Assembly: GCF_039511225.1 (NCBI RefSeq)
Contig: NZ_CP154261.1
Coordinates: forward strand, 5,332,001 to 5,396,000
DNA from: Sphingobacterium multivorum
GTDB taxonomy: Bacteria; Bacteroidota; Bacteroidia; Sphingobacteriales; Sphingobacteriaceae
DNA: 64,000 nucleotides
Reading direction: 5' to 3'
The first letter of the stretch is position 1, and each line of letters begins with the position of its first letter. The position numbers and the translations under genes were made by a program. This document shows positions 8,936 to 17,962 of this stretch, piece by piece. A model generated the notes under the pieces. The model worked only from the letters and a program-made list of their open reading frames with translations. It had not been told where the DNA came from and made no database searches.

Positions 8936-11900
8936 TTAAAGTCCTAACCGTACAGTTAACGTATATTGCCTTGGAATTGGTAAAGCAACCCCACCAGAGT
9001 TGACAAATTCAGGATCTTGTCCATTTAACCGCTTGTCAGCATATATCAACCAAAGATTGGTGACATTCAATCGGAAGCCCAAAGAGGATACTTTAAAAGA
9101 ATTGACAACATTTTTAGGGAGATCATAACTCAAGGATAAATCCTTCAAACGAATAAAGTCTCCTTTTGCAATATTAACTGAAGAATAATTGTACGCATTA
9201 TAGGCGTATCTATAATCTCTGTCATTCCTCACAATACGCTTATCGATCATCACCGGTACATTGGTGATCAATTCGTCACCTGGTACGGTCCACGAATCCC
9301 AGAACTCGCGTGTAGTAGCCGTTAAATCTGTATATTGCGTTTTATAGACTGGATCCAAGCGAACGACATTGCCAAAGGAATACGTGAAAAATACGTTCAA
9401 CTTAAATCCTTTATAGCCAAAGATATTTCCAAAACTTCCCATTGTTGTTGGTTCCGTTGGACCTTCGTATTTTAAATAACCAATTTTATCACGCTCCTGA
9501 AAGTTGAGTCCGGTCGTCGTAGGACCATCTGGTCCTGTAAAAATTGGAAGGCCATTAATATCCAACTTTTCAAATGGAATGGAAAATAAGGATCTCACCG
9601 GATATCCCTGTAATCCGAACCCATTGCCAGAAATCAAATCCACAACCTGCTTGTGGTTTTCCATTTCCGTAATTTTATTGACGGCTCTGGTGAAAATAAA
9701 ACTAGAGTTCCACGAAAAATCTTCATTTCTAAGAATTGTTCCGGCAACACTCAGTTCCAAACCATGTGAATTCATTTTGGCAATATTTCCATATTTCGAA
9801 ATTTGACCACCCAAACCTTGTGTATTGATTTCTCCGATAAGATCATGCTGCTTACGCGTGTAATAATCTAGGTCAATTGCCAGTCTATTATTGAACAGGC
9901 CAATGGAAGTACCAATATTTAGTTCTTTTTTCTTCTCATACGTAAGCAAGGAATTTTCTAGATCTTTTATCTGTAGCCCCGTTTCTTTATCTCCTGCATT
10001 CGGACGCCAAGGATTATAACTTTCTAAAATAGCTTTAGAATTTGTCACAAATGAAGGTCCTCGATCTGCTGTCAAACTATACGATGCTTTAAACGATAAG
10101 GCATTGATAGGCGAATTCCAATTTTTAAAGAACTTTTCATTATGTACATTCCAAAGTCCGGCAACGTTCCAGGTTGGCAGCCATCTTGCCGAAGTCGATT
10201 TCCCTAATCTATTGGTACCCTCATACCGCAATGTACCGTTTAACGTATATCGTTCATCATAGGTATAGTTTGCCTGACCAAAAAAAGCGACCTCCCTATT
10301 TCTTGTATTGATAACCTTGAAATAATCACTATTTTCTTCTTGTCCCTTCTTAAATACGTGATAATCTGTAAATGGAATTTCGCCTAGATCATATTGAATG
10401 CCCCATCCACGATACCAGTCGTTATTCCGGGTATCATTATTGACGGTTGCTCCCCCGAAAGCGTACAATTTATGTATTTCATTAAACGTGTTGTTATAAT
10501 TGAAATTGAACCTAAAGTTCTGGGAGACCATCTTGTAATCCGTACGATTGTATATTCCCCCATAAGGTAATACGGATACAGGAACCGCATATGGATCGTC
10601 GGGATTTTTATATAAATAAGGATTCTTATCACGTATAATGGTATTGGGCATCGCACGATAAGCAAGCGCTTGATTGGAATAATCTTTTACATAGTGCTGT
10701 TGTGACGATTGTTGATAACGTAAGGCCCCCATAGCCGTCAACTCCAGCTGTTTCAGCACCTTCCACGATAGTTCGCCTTGAAATTTGTAATCGCCTACAT
10801 TAATATCCATATAGTTATTCTGCAATTCATTCAGGATATTGAATGGAGCATAATTTCTAATGTAAGACTCTTTCGCATCCAAGGTACGTGATGTATTCAT
10901 TGCATACGAATATGGGTTAATATCGAAATCGCGTTTTACCTGCATATTCACAACATCAATCGTTTGGCCTAGCGTTCCAGGAGCACGTTGATCACGATAC
11001 GATCCATTTGCCAATAAATTCAACTTTAAATTGTCAAGCAAATTGTACCCAGCATTAAACATTGCTGTATATCGCTTTACTCCACTTTGCTTTGCCCATC
11101 CTGGATCATTGATGGCACTTAATGATGTATAATATTGTGCTTTTTCTGTACCGGAAGTCAAACTGATCGAATGGTTTTGCATAATATTCCTACTAAACAA
11201 TTCTTTAAACCAATCTGTATTCCTGTACTCAGCCTGACGCAAATAGGCATTTCGCGCGGTCTCGGTATTTTCCAATTTACCCGCATTGATCAGCTGATAC
11301 ATTTTACCATAAACACCACTCTCAGAAGCCACCGAAACATCAGAAAGGTTGAGCCATCCACGTTGGTCCATAAATTGATACATGGACATTTGCTCCTGTG
11401 AGTTCATGATATTAAAACTATTATAGGAAGGGATATCCCTTGACGTAAATTCACCAACGTAATTAAATGAATTCCGTCCAGCAGCACCTTTTTTTGTTGT
11501 AATTACAATCACACCGCCCATGGCGCGCGCGCCATATATTGAGGTAGCCGACCCATCTTTTAAAACTTGAAATGACTCAATATCATTCGCATTTAATCCG
11601 GCGACGGCGGAACTTATCAATGTCAGCGCATCGCCTGAAGATAGCGCATCCGAAGAAACATCGGCCACATCTTCAATAATAATTCCATCAACAACCCAAA
11701 GCGGCTTTGAACTACCATAAATTGATGTTGCGCCACGAACACGGATCTTTGGAGCTGAACCGAAAGTTCCTGACGTATTCTGTACCGAAACACCGGCAAC
11801 TCGTCCTTCCAGGGAACGACTTGGATCAGGTAATCCGCCTAACTCAACATCTTTCATATTGACTTTGGCCGTCGCTCCGGTAAAATTCTGACGGTCTATT

Positions 11901-12562
11901 TTACCCCCAAGTCCTGTCACAACAACCTCATCAATTTGTTGTTCGTTGGGCTGTAAAACAATCGAGAGGTTTTGCCGGCCAGCTACAGCAATCTCTCCCA
12001 CTGTATATCCAACATAACGGACGGTCAAAGTCGCATTAGACTGCGCGTCTATACTGAAACGTCCATTCTCATCTGTCTGTGTGGAAACCGAAGTACCTTT
12101 TACAGTAACGGTTGCTCCAACTAAGCCATTCCCATTTTGATTTCTAACGATCCCCGAAACCTTTTGCTGGGCAACAGCATCATAATTTTCTTCCGTTACT
12201 CTGCTATTTACGGAGATTGTATTTGCAATTATCCTATAATCTAAATGATTATTACGCAAAACAGAATTTAATGCTTCTTCTACAGAAGCATTCTTCAAAT
12301 TCACATTGACTCTTGCTTTAGAATCAATATTTTCCCCATAAAATAACTGCAAATTGGACTGTTTGGAAATCGCATTGAGCGCCTCTTCAATCCGTGCATT
12401 TTTCATCTTCAAAGTAACTTTCTGTGCTAGGCCGTTGGCCTGAACTCCGGTCACAAAGGCGAAAAGAAGACAGGTACTAATTTTCATAATACGTAAAGGT
12501 TTACAAAACCGTGGGTCATGAGGTATCAGTCGCCACGTTTTGCCAAATGGTAAGTTATTCAT
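8936..12562 (-). CDS. SusC/RagA-family TonB-linked outer membrane protein
   Basis: Complete 1208-residue SusC-type TonB-dependent transporter. Residues 1-25 form an N-terminal extension shared with the SusC at 1-3226, then a signal peptide (MKISTCLLFAFVTG). Around 55-115 lies an STN domain (KNARIEEALNAISKQS), around 135-210 a carboxypeptidase-regulatory-like domain, then the TonB box DEVVVTGLG. The plug carries VRGATSIYG and SIYGARAMGGVI, followed by a long beta-barrel ending in the aromatic-type terminus YTLTVRLGL. The STN domain and upstream FecR/sigma genes mark it as a transducing receptor that induces its own locus. The start at 12562 is supported by near-identical DNA and protein at the paralog; an internal start at residue 26 (12487) is the alternative. 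Confidence 0.96.
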   Translation of the reverse strand: MNNLPFGKTWRLIPHDPRFCKPLRIMKISTCLLFAFVTGVQANGLAQKVTLKMKNARIEEALNAISKQSNLQLFYGENIDSKARVNVNLKNASVEEALNSVLRNNHLDYRIIANTISVNSRVTEENYDAVAQQKVSGIVRNQNGNGLVGATVTVKGTSVSTQTDENGRFSIDAQSNATLTVRYVGYTVGEIAVAGRQNLSIVLQPNEQQIDEVVVTGLGGKIDRQNFTGATAKVNMKDVELGGLPDPSRSLEGRVAGVSVQNTSGTFGSAPKIRVRGATSIYGSSKPLWVVDGIIIEDVADVSSDALSSGDALTLISSAVAGLNANDIESFQVLKDGSATSIYGARAMGGVIVITTKKGAAGRNSFNYVGEFTSRDIPSYNSFNIMNSQEQMSMYQFMDQRGWLNLSDVSVASESGVYGKMYQLINAGKLENTETARNAYLRQAEYRNTDWFKELFSRNIMQNHSISLTSGTEKAQYYTSLSAINDPGWAKQSGVKRYTAMFNAGYNLLDNLKLNLLANGSYRDQRAPGTLGQTIDVVNMQVKRDFDINPYSYAMNTSRTLDAKESYIRNYAPFNILNELQNNYMDINVGDYKFQGELSWKVLKQLELTAMGALRYQQSSQQHYVKDYSNQALAYRAMPNTIIRDKNPYLYKNPDDPYAVPVSVLPYGGIYNRTDYKMVSQNFRFNFNYNNTFNEIHKLYAFGGATVNNDTRNNDWYRGWGIQYDLGEIPFTDYHVFKKGQEENSDYFKVINTRNREVAFFGQANYTYDERYTLNGTLRYEGTNRLGKSTSARWLPTWNVAGLWNVHNEKFFKNWNSPINALSFKASYSLTADRGPSFVTNSKAILESYNPWRPNAGDKETGLQIKDLENSLLTYEKKKELNIGTSIGLFNNRLAIDLDYYTRKQHDLIGEINTQGLGGQISKYGNIAKMNSHGLELSVAGTILRNEDFSWNSSFIFTRAVNKITEMENHKQVVDLISGNGFGLQGYPVRSLFSIPFEKLDINGLPIFTGPDGPTTTGLNFQERDKIGYLKYEGPTEPTTMGSFGNIFGYKGFKLNVFFTYSFGNVVRLDPVYKTQYTDLTATTREFWDSWTVPGDELITNVPVMIDKRIVRNDRDYRYAYNAYNYSSVNIAKGDFIRLKDLSLSYDLPKNVVNSFKVSSLGFRLNVTNLWLIYADKRLNGQDPEFVNSGGVALPIPRQYTLTVRLGL

Positions 12563-12637
12563 ACATTTACTCTTTGTGGTTAATTGGGTTTACTTAATTC
12601 GCTTTTTAATTTTTTTTAGGCCTTTTTGATCATTTCG

Positions 12638-12665
12638 GAACAGGGATGCTGCAACATTCCTGTTC
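12638..12665 (-). promoter_or_regulatory. Conserved hairpin in the fecR-susC intergenic region (copy 2)
   Basis: Same 11-bp stem as at 3304-3331 (arms GAACAGGGATG and CATTCCTGTTC, one G-T pair) with loop CTGCAA instead of CGCCAA. It lies about 75 nt upstream of the susC start. The last 25 nt before both susC starts (containing TTAACCACAAAG) are also nearly identical, so leader structure and start region are conserved together. Confidence 0.6.
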
Positions 12666-12722
12666 TTACTTCGTTATAAGACCTTTGGATTAGGTATTAT
12701 TTCTTTTACATAGACACTCCTT

Positions 12723-13862
12723 TTATTTATTTCCTACGATTAATTCTTGTCCGTCAAATTCAAATTTTAAATCACAGACGTACGTCAACATTTCTAAAAC
12801 TTCAGACAACTTAACATCGCGTTTAAAATTGCCTGTATACACCTTATCCAATGCCACATCTTTCCTGAATTTAACATGGATGTCATACCATTTTGAAAGT
12901 GTGGAGGCAATCTCAACAATGGTCTCTTTCTTAAAATAAAACTGATTGTTATGCCAAGATAAATCGTGTTCCAAATCTGCCTTTCCTTTGCGAAGCTGTT
13001 CTCCTACAAGATTCGCATATTCCCCAGGTTCCAAAACAACGATATTTCCAGAATGGCTTACCTGTACTCTTCCCGAAGACAATGTTGTGCGAACATTTTT
13101 CCCATACGCATTAACATTGAAATGCGTCCCCAATACCTTTACTTCGTTTTCTTTAGATTCCACAAAGAAAGGTCTATTTCCGTCATGAGAAACTTCAAAA
13201 TAAGCCTCACCTTCCAAGAAGACACGACGCTCATTTTCTTTAAATTTTACAGGAAATTTAAGCTGAGAGTTGGCGTTTACCCAGACCTGGGTACCATCCT
13301 CCAAATTTATTTTATAAAAATTACCTTTTGGAACAACCAACGTGTTAAACTGGAATGAACCTTCTGTTACTGCCAGATCTGCGTGGGGTATATGATCAGC
13401 AACGATTTTTGGATCTACTGTTTTGTTCGACTTCTCCAAAGGCAAAACTGATCCATCCGCCAAGACCAATAAGGCACCTGGCTGCGCCGGTGAAATATCT
13501 TTTTTTACGGGACGAATAGCTGCTACTTGCTCAGGAACTTTCCGATCCTGCTGAAATATATAAAAGAGTGATGCTCCTAATAGTACAATGAGAATGGCGG
13601 CAACACGAAGTAGAAGACGATAATTTTTCTTTATTTTCTGAGGAGTCCGCTGAATATTACCCCAAGCCCCGTCTTCATCCAAATTGGCAAAAAAATGAAG
13701 ATCTCCTTCAATATTTTTTGCCTCTCGAAAGCTTTCAATCAAATCATCATTCCTTTTGTCAGATTTCCGCCACTGCTCAATAGCATCTCGTTCCGCCACG
13801 GTTTCTTGACCACGAAGTAACTTACTAATTAGTCTGGCTATGTAATTGGTATTAGCTTTCAT
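12723..13862 (-). CDS. FecR-family anti-sigma factor with C-terminal DUF4974
   Basis: Membrane anti-sigma/signal-relay protein of 379 residues, paired with the ECF sigma encoded 51 nt upstream and the SusC encoded downstream. Residues 1-80 are the cytoplasmic sigma-binding region, about 83-103 the membrane segment, and 175-275 the FecR domain (FYKINLEDGTQVWVNANSQ, GEAYFEVSHDG, VLGTHFNVNAYG). The C-terminal 75 residues form DUF4974 (FYFKKETIVEIA, DVKLSEVLEMLTYV). It matches the protein at 3402-4556 motif by motif. Specificity between the two sigma/anti-sigma pairs should lie in the divergent N-terminal 80 residues. Confidence 0.95.
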   Translation of the reverse strand: MKANTNYIARLISKLLRGQETVAERDAIEQWRKSDKRNDDLIESFREAKNIEGDLHFFANLDEDGAWGNIQRTPQKIKKNYRLLLRVAAILIVLLGASLFYIFQQDRKVPEQVAAIRPVKKDISPAQPGALLVLADGSVLPLEKSNKTVDPKIVADHIPHADLAVTEGSFQFNTLVVPKGNFYKINLEDGTQVWVNANSQLKFPVKFKENERRVFLEGEAYFEVSHDGNRPFFVESKENEVKVLGTHFNVNAYGKNVRTTLSSGRVQVSHSGNIVVLEPGEYANLVGEQLRKGKADLEHDLSWHNNQFYFKKETIVEIASTLSKWYDIHVKFRKDVALDKVYTGNFKRDVKLSEVLEMLTYVCDLKFEFDGQELIVGNK

Positions 13863-13913
13863 ATCTATAGGTTAGAAACCCTATAGATTCACCGCGGGTG
13901 ACAAGAATTAAAA

Positions 13914-14435
13914 TTATTTTAATAAAAAAATAATAAGGGGTAAAAATTCGGGATGAAGCTTCTCTAACAAAATCTTCATTCCCCGTTGCTTCTGGGTCTT
14001 CACGGTGTTCACGCTAATCTGAAGTTTTTCCGTAATTTCAAGATTCGATAAGCCTTCCAAATAGCCCATCGTAAAAATTTGCTGACAGGCAGCAGGCATT
14101 GTTGCTATAATCCGATAAACCTCATTGATCACTTCGGTATGAATCATAGAAAGTTCCACAGAATGCTCATCTTCTTCAGTGAACGCTACTTTCGTCCAAT
14201 ACTTTTCCTTCACTTTTTCATGCCTAAGGTGCTTTAAGCAGGAAAACCGAACGGCAGTATATAAATAATTTCGAACAAAGCTTTCAGATTCATCCATACG
14301 CTCGCGATCCTTAAAAAAAGTAATAAATGCTTCTTGTACCAAATCTTCAGCAATAGCAGATTCCCCTACAAATTTCCATGCAAAGTGACACAAGCTTCTA
14401 TAATGCGTTCTAAATAACTTCTCTTCGGGGCCCAT
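13914..14435 (-). CDS. ECF RNA polymerase sigma-70 factor
   Basis: ECF sigma factor of 173 residues that should activate the downstream SusCD/metallohydrolase locus. Region 2 is seen in CHFAWKFVGESAIAEDLVQEAF and region 4 in LSNLEITEKLQISVNTVKTQ, with the same hydrophobic end (PLIIFLLK) as its paralog at 4603-5130. The start MGPEEKLFRTHY at 14435 is the only reasonable ATG and sets the alignment used for the paralog. It is first in its operon; a promoter-like pair and a palindrome lie 60-100 nt upstream. Confidence 0.94.
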   Translation of the reverse strand: MGPEEKLFRTHYRSLCHFAWKFVGESAIAEDLVQEAFITFFKDRERMDESESFVRNYLYTAVRFSCLKHLRHEKVKEKYWTKVAFTEEDEHSVELSMIHTEVINEVYRIIATMPAACQQIFTMGYLEGLSNLEITEKLQISVNTVKTQKQRGMKILLEKLHPEFLPLIIFLLK

Positions 14436-14820
14436 ACTTCAAACGGGTATAACAAAATTGATTAGCAACAATCGTTGGTGGCTGATAAACTAGTTTGTAA
14501 ATATATAATTTTTAATTTTTGTTAAACAAAAATTAACACATTTATTACATAAATTATTCATACTGCACATTAAAAAATTCTATCGCTCAATAAATAAGGA
14601 TCGCTTATTTCATTTTTATAAACGTATTTTCCTTTAAAAAATCTGTTCTTAGCCGAAAACAAAATCCCCTCTTTTATCCTTTATATAGAGGAAAAATGGT
14701 CAAAAACTGGCACTTTTCCGCTTTTTTTTATTATATTGTAAACTTTCAAAAAACCTTCATCGCCATATAAGCATTGGCAACGATGAAATAGTGAAGGTTA
14801 AAAATTAAAACAAAGACTAA
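14436..14820. other. Divergent intergenic region between the sigma gene and mrpA
   Basis: No gene. On the sigma side it holds the promoter-like pair and palindrome listed at 14498-14536. On the mrp side a hairpin with arms TTCATCG (14756-14762) and CGATGAA (14781-14787), plus an inner CCA/TGG pair, would form in the mrpA leader about 35 nt before the start. I found no perfect TAnnTTTG promoter for mrpA; the AT-rich run 14720-14750 is the likeliest place. Confidence 0.5.
14498..14536 (-). promoter_or_regulatory. Candidate promoter and palindrome of the sigma/FecR/SusCD operon
   Basis: On the minus strand TTTG (complement of 14527-14530) is followed after 21 nt by TATATTTA (complement of 14498-14505), one base off the Bacteroidota -7 element TAnnTTTG. 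Overlapping it, 14512-14536 is a perfect 12-bp inverted repeat (arm TTAATTTTTGTT) around a single A, covering the -33 element. A regulator bound there would block or recruit polymerase. The AT-rich composition weakens the case. Confidence 0.4.
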
Positions 14821-17130
14821 ATGCTATTTACTGTTCTGTCAGGATTAATAACATCGAGCCTTATTGTTCCATTTGGTCGGTTCCTAAAAACCAGATGGGG
14901 TATTATTCTCGCATTCTTACCGGTACTTCTATTTTTATACTTTGCACAATATATTGTACCTATTGGTCAAGGCTCCTATTTCGTACAATCAACACCCTGG
15001 GTGCCCTCCTTAGGCATCAATCTGGATTTTAAATTAGATGGACTATCGCTACTTTTCGCCTTATTGATTACCGGGATCGGAGCTTGCATCTTCTTCTACG
15101 CGAATGCCTATCTCAAAGGTCATCGGTATATCGACCGGTTCTTTGGCTACCTCTGCCTTTTTATGTCGGCTATGCTGGGGCTTGTCCTGTCGGACAATAT
15201 GCTGTTGCTCTTCATCTTTTGGGAACTAACCTCGATCAGCTCATTTTTTCTCATTGGATTTAACAATGACAAAAATGATTCGCGCAAAAGCGCATTAACC
15301 GCACTATCCGTTACTGGTCTGGGTGGTTTTTTTCTACTGGCAGGTTTTATTTTGCTGGGTAATATCGCGGGTACCTACCATATTACCGCACTCATCGACA
15401 GAGTATCCCTCATTCAGCAACATCCCCTATTTCCCCTCGTCTTTGGGCTCATAGCACTTGGAGCAATTACGAAATCAGCACAATTCCCTTTCCATTTTTG
15501 GTTACCCGGAGCCATGAAGGCGCCAACACCAGTGTCGGCCTACTTACACTCGGCAACGATGGTTAAGGCAGGGATCTATCTTTTGGCCCGTTTTTCACCA
15601 ATACTTGGGGGCAACCCGATCTGGATGTATTCTCTCATGGCCATTGGTGGTTTCACGATGCTGTATGCCGCATTCCATTCGCTTTTCAGAACAGACCTCA
15701 AGGGTGTACTTGCCTATTCAACCATATCCGCCCTCGGTATTTTAGTATTCTTGTTGGGACTAGGCACCAAGGATGCCGTTATCGCGGCAAGTGTCTTTAT
15801 ACTCGTACATGCCCTATATAAAGCCGCATTATTCTTGATTACGGGGATTATAGACCATGAAACGGGAACGCGGGATCTTACCATCTTACGGGGGCTACGT
15901 AAGGTATTAATGCCTGTCGCTATAGCAGGTTTCCTAGCGGCATTTTCCAGTGCCGGTATTCCACTTACATTTGGGTTTATTGGAAAGGATCTGATTTATG
16001 AGGCAACACTACATGCCACACCTGATTTATTTCTCTATTTGACAGTCGCTGCAGTAGCAACAAATATACTCCTGGTCTCTGCTGGATTTATGGCCGGCAT
16101 CAAACCTTTTATGGGAAAGTTGCCCGAGCACTTTCATGCAATCCACCTACCCTATAAAGCCATGTGGATCCCGCCTTTACTTTTAGCCGCCCTCGGTGTT
16201 GTCTTTGGCTGTATCCCCGGACTTATCGGCGACTGGATTGCAGGGCCGGCTGCGGTAAGCATACTTGCAAAAACGGAAACTTTTCACCTGAAAATCTGGC
16301 ATGGCTTCAATTTAGTCCTGCTATTAAGCGCTATTACAATTGCCGCGGGTACCTTACTTTATTTCGCAAACAGACCCAGTGCTAAAAAATTGGCTTGGAT
16401 TGCAAATTTCAATAAGATTTCGCCTGAATATATCATCCAGTTATGTGCGCAGGAAATTGTTTTATTCTCGGCCTTCTTCACCAACAAAATGCACAACGGC
16501 TATTTGCGTTCGTATCTGTTGAAAATTATTTTATTTGCCGAATTACTCATCGCCTACCAACTATACCTGGGTGGGCCACTCCATATCAAATGGGAAACCC
16601 TATCTCCGGTGAGTTTCTACGAAGTCACTACAGTCTGCATTTTGATTGGTGCCATTGTACTCACCATCCGCACCTCCTCCCGATTAACAGCCGTCGTAGC
16701 CACCAGTGTTGTAGGTTATGCTATATGTCTTATTTTCGTGTTTTACAGTGCTCCAGATCTAGCGATGACGCAGTTTACCATCGATACCCTCACTGTGGTA
16801 CTCTTCGTATTGGTACTCTTTAAGCTCCCGTCCTTCCTGAACCTGGCCAACCGGCGCACCATCATTCGTGACGCCATTGTCGCTATCGTTTTTGGAATTT
16901 TGCTTTCCATGGTCGCACTTCGAGTTCTGCATGAACCAACAACGACAAATATCAGTGATTTCTATGGCGATTATGCCTATGTGCTTGCTAAAGGAAAAAA
17001 TGTCGTCAATGTAATACTTGTCGATTTCAGAGGTTTTGACACCATGTTTGAAATTGTGGTATTGAGTATCGCTGCATTGGGGGTATATAGCTTATTAAAA
17101 TTACGTTTAAAGTCCTCTGATAAAGAATAA
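14821..17130 (+). CDS. mrpA: Mrp/Mnh cation:proton antiporter subunit A
   Basis: Large membrane subunit of the multisubunit Na+(K+)/H+ antiporter, homologous to respiratory complex I NuoL, used for pH and salt homeostasis. It is 769 residues and nearly all hydrophobic. The conserved charged residues are present: WE with Glu135, TKSAQ with Lys219, and the PTPVSAYLHSATMVKAG segment with His243 and Lys249. The C-terminal third contains APDLAMTQFTIDTL, the extra MbhD/MbhE-like part found in full-length MrpA. First gene of a seven-gene operon A to G; mrpB follows after 56 nt. Confidence 0.96.
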   Translation: MLFTVLSGLITSSLIVPFGRFLKTRWGIILAFLPVLLFLYFAQYIVPIGQGSYFVQSTPWVPSLGINLDFKLDGLSLLFALLITGIGACIFFYANAYLKGHRYIDRFFGYLCLFMSAMLGLVLSDNMLLLFIFWELTSISSFFLIGFNNDKNDSRKSALTALSVTGLGGFFLLAGFILLGNIAGTYHITALIDRVSLIQQHPLFPLVFGLIALGAITKSAQFPFHFWLPGAMKAPTPVSAYLHSATMVKAGIYLLARFSPILGGNPIWMYSLMAIGGFTMLYAAFHSLFRTDLKGVLAYSTISALGILVFLLGLGTKDAVIAASVFILVHALYKAALFLITGIIDHETGTRDLTILRGLRKVLMPVAIAGFLAAFSSAGIPLTFGFIGKDLIYEATLHATPDLFLYLTVAAVATNILLVSAGFMAGIKPFMGKLPEHFHAIHLPYKAMWIPPLLLAALGVVFGCIPGLIGDWIAGPAAVSILAKTETFHLKIWHGFNLVLLLSAITIAAGTLLYFANRPSAKKLAWIANFNKISPEYIIQLCAQEIVLFSAFFTNKMHNGYLRSYLLKIILFAELLIAYQLYLGGPLHIKWETLSPVSFYEVTTVCILIGAIVLTIRTSSRLTAVVATSVVGYAICLIFVFYSAPDLAMTQFTIDTLTVVLFVLVLFKLPSFLNLANRRTIIRDAIVAIVFGILLSMVALRVLHEPTTTNISDFYGDYAYVLAKGKNVVNVILVDFRGFDTMFEIVVLSIAALGVYSLLKLRLKSSDKE

Positions 17131-17186
17131 TGATAGATAAAGTTTATGCATAAATGAGCGGACAACTCATTGCTAAATAATAACAA

Positions 17187-17606
17187 ATGAACAGTACAAT
17201 ATTACAGACCGCTACGCGGTATTTATTACCAATACTTTTACTTTTCTCGGTATTCCTTCTACTCCGGGGGCATTATTATCCGGGCGGAGGCTTCGTCGGA
17301 GGCCTAGTTGCTTCAATTGCCTTTGTTCTGCATAGTTTTGCCTTTGGCCCGCAAAATACCATGAAATTGATTCAATACAAACCCCTGTCACTTATTCCCA
17401 TAGGATTAGGAATTTCGGCCATAAGTATGTTCTTACCCACATTTTTTGGCTATCCCGTCATGACCGGTCTTTGGCTGGAAGAGAAGATTCCCGTCATCGG
17501 GATGATAGGAACCGCCTTATTTTTTGACCTTGGTGTATACTTTGTTGTCATTGGCGTCGTCCTGACGATTTTATTTACAATTGCTTTAACGACTGAAGAA
17601 GAATAA
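17187..17606 (+). CDS. mrpB: Mrp/Mnh antiporter subunit B
   Basis: Small membrane subunit, 139 residues with about four membrane segments. The family signature LRGHYYPGGGFVGGLVAS lies near residue 30. Normally the C-terminal part of MrpA and MrpB form adjacent helices in the complex. The stop overlaps the mrpC start by one base, so translation is probably coupled. Confidence 0.95.
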   Translation: MNSTILQTATRYLLPILLLFSVFLLLRGHYYPGGGFVGGLVASIAFVLHSFAFGPQNTMKLIQYKPLSLIPIGLGISAISMFLPTFFGYPVMTGLWLEEKIPVIGMIGTALFFDLGVYFVVIGVVLTILFTIALTTEEE

Positions 17607-17962
17607 TGGAACTGATACTCGTACTCTTGATCGGCATCCTTTATGCTGCCGGAATATACCTCATCCTGCGTCGAAGCATGGTGAAACTGTTGCTGGGTAT
17701 TATGTTACTGGGCAATGGTACCAATATCTTGATCTTCTTATTGGGAAATATTATTAAAGGTAAACCACCCATCATAGGTCCCGATTTGAAGGTATTCACC
17801 GATATTTATGCGGACCCGATTCCGCAAGCCCTTATTTTAACGGCCATCGTGATCAGCTTTGGCCTGACCTCCTTTGCCATCGTTTTACTCAAGCGTGTAT
17901 ATGCATTGCTGGGTACAGATGATCTGGATGATTTGAACACCCCTGAGGAAGAAGATATATGA
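17606..17962 (+). CDS. mrpC: Mrp/Mnh antiporter subunit C
   Basis: NuoK-like membrane subunit of 118 residues with three membrane helices. LLGIMLLGNGTNILIFLLG in helix 2 and DPIPQALILTAIVI before helix 3 are family hallmarks. The ATG overlaps the last base of mrpB, and the gene ends in an ATGA overlap with mrpD. Confidence 0.95.
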   Translation: MELILVLLIGILYAAGIYLILRRSMVKLLLGIMLLGNGTNILIFLLGNIIKGKPPIIGPDLKVFTDIYADPIPQALILTAIVISFGLTSFAIVLLKRVYALLGTDDLDDLNTPEEEDI

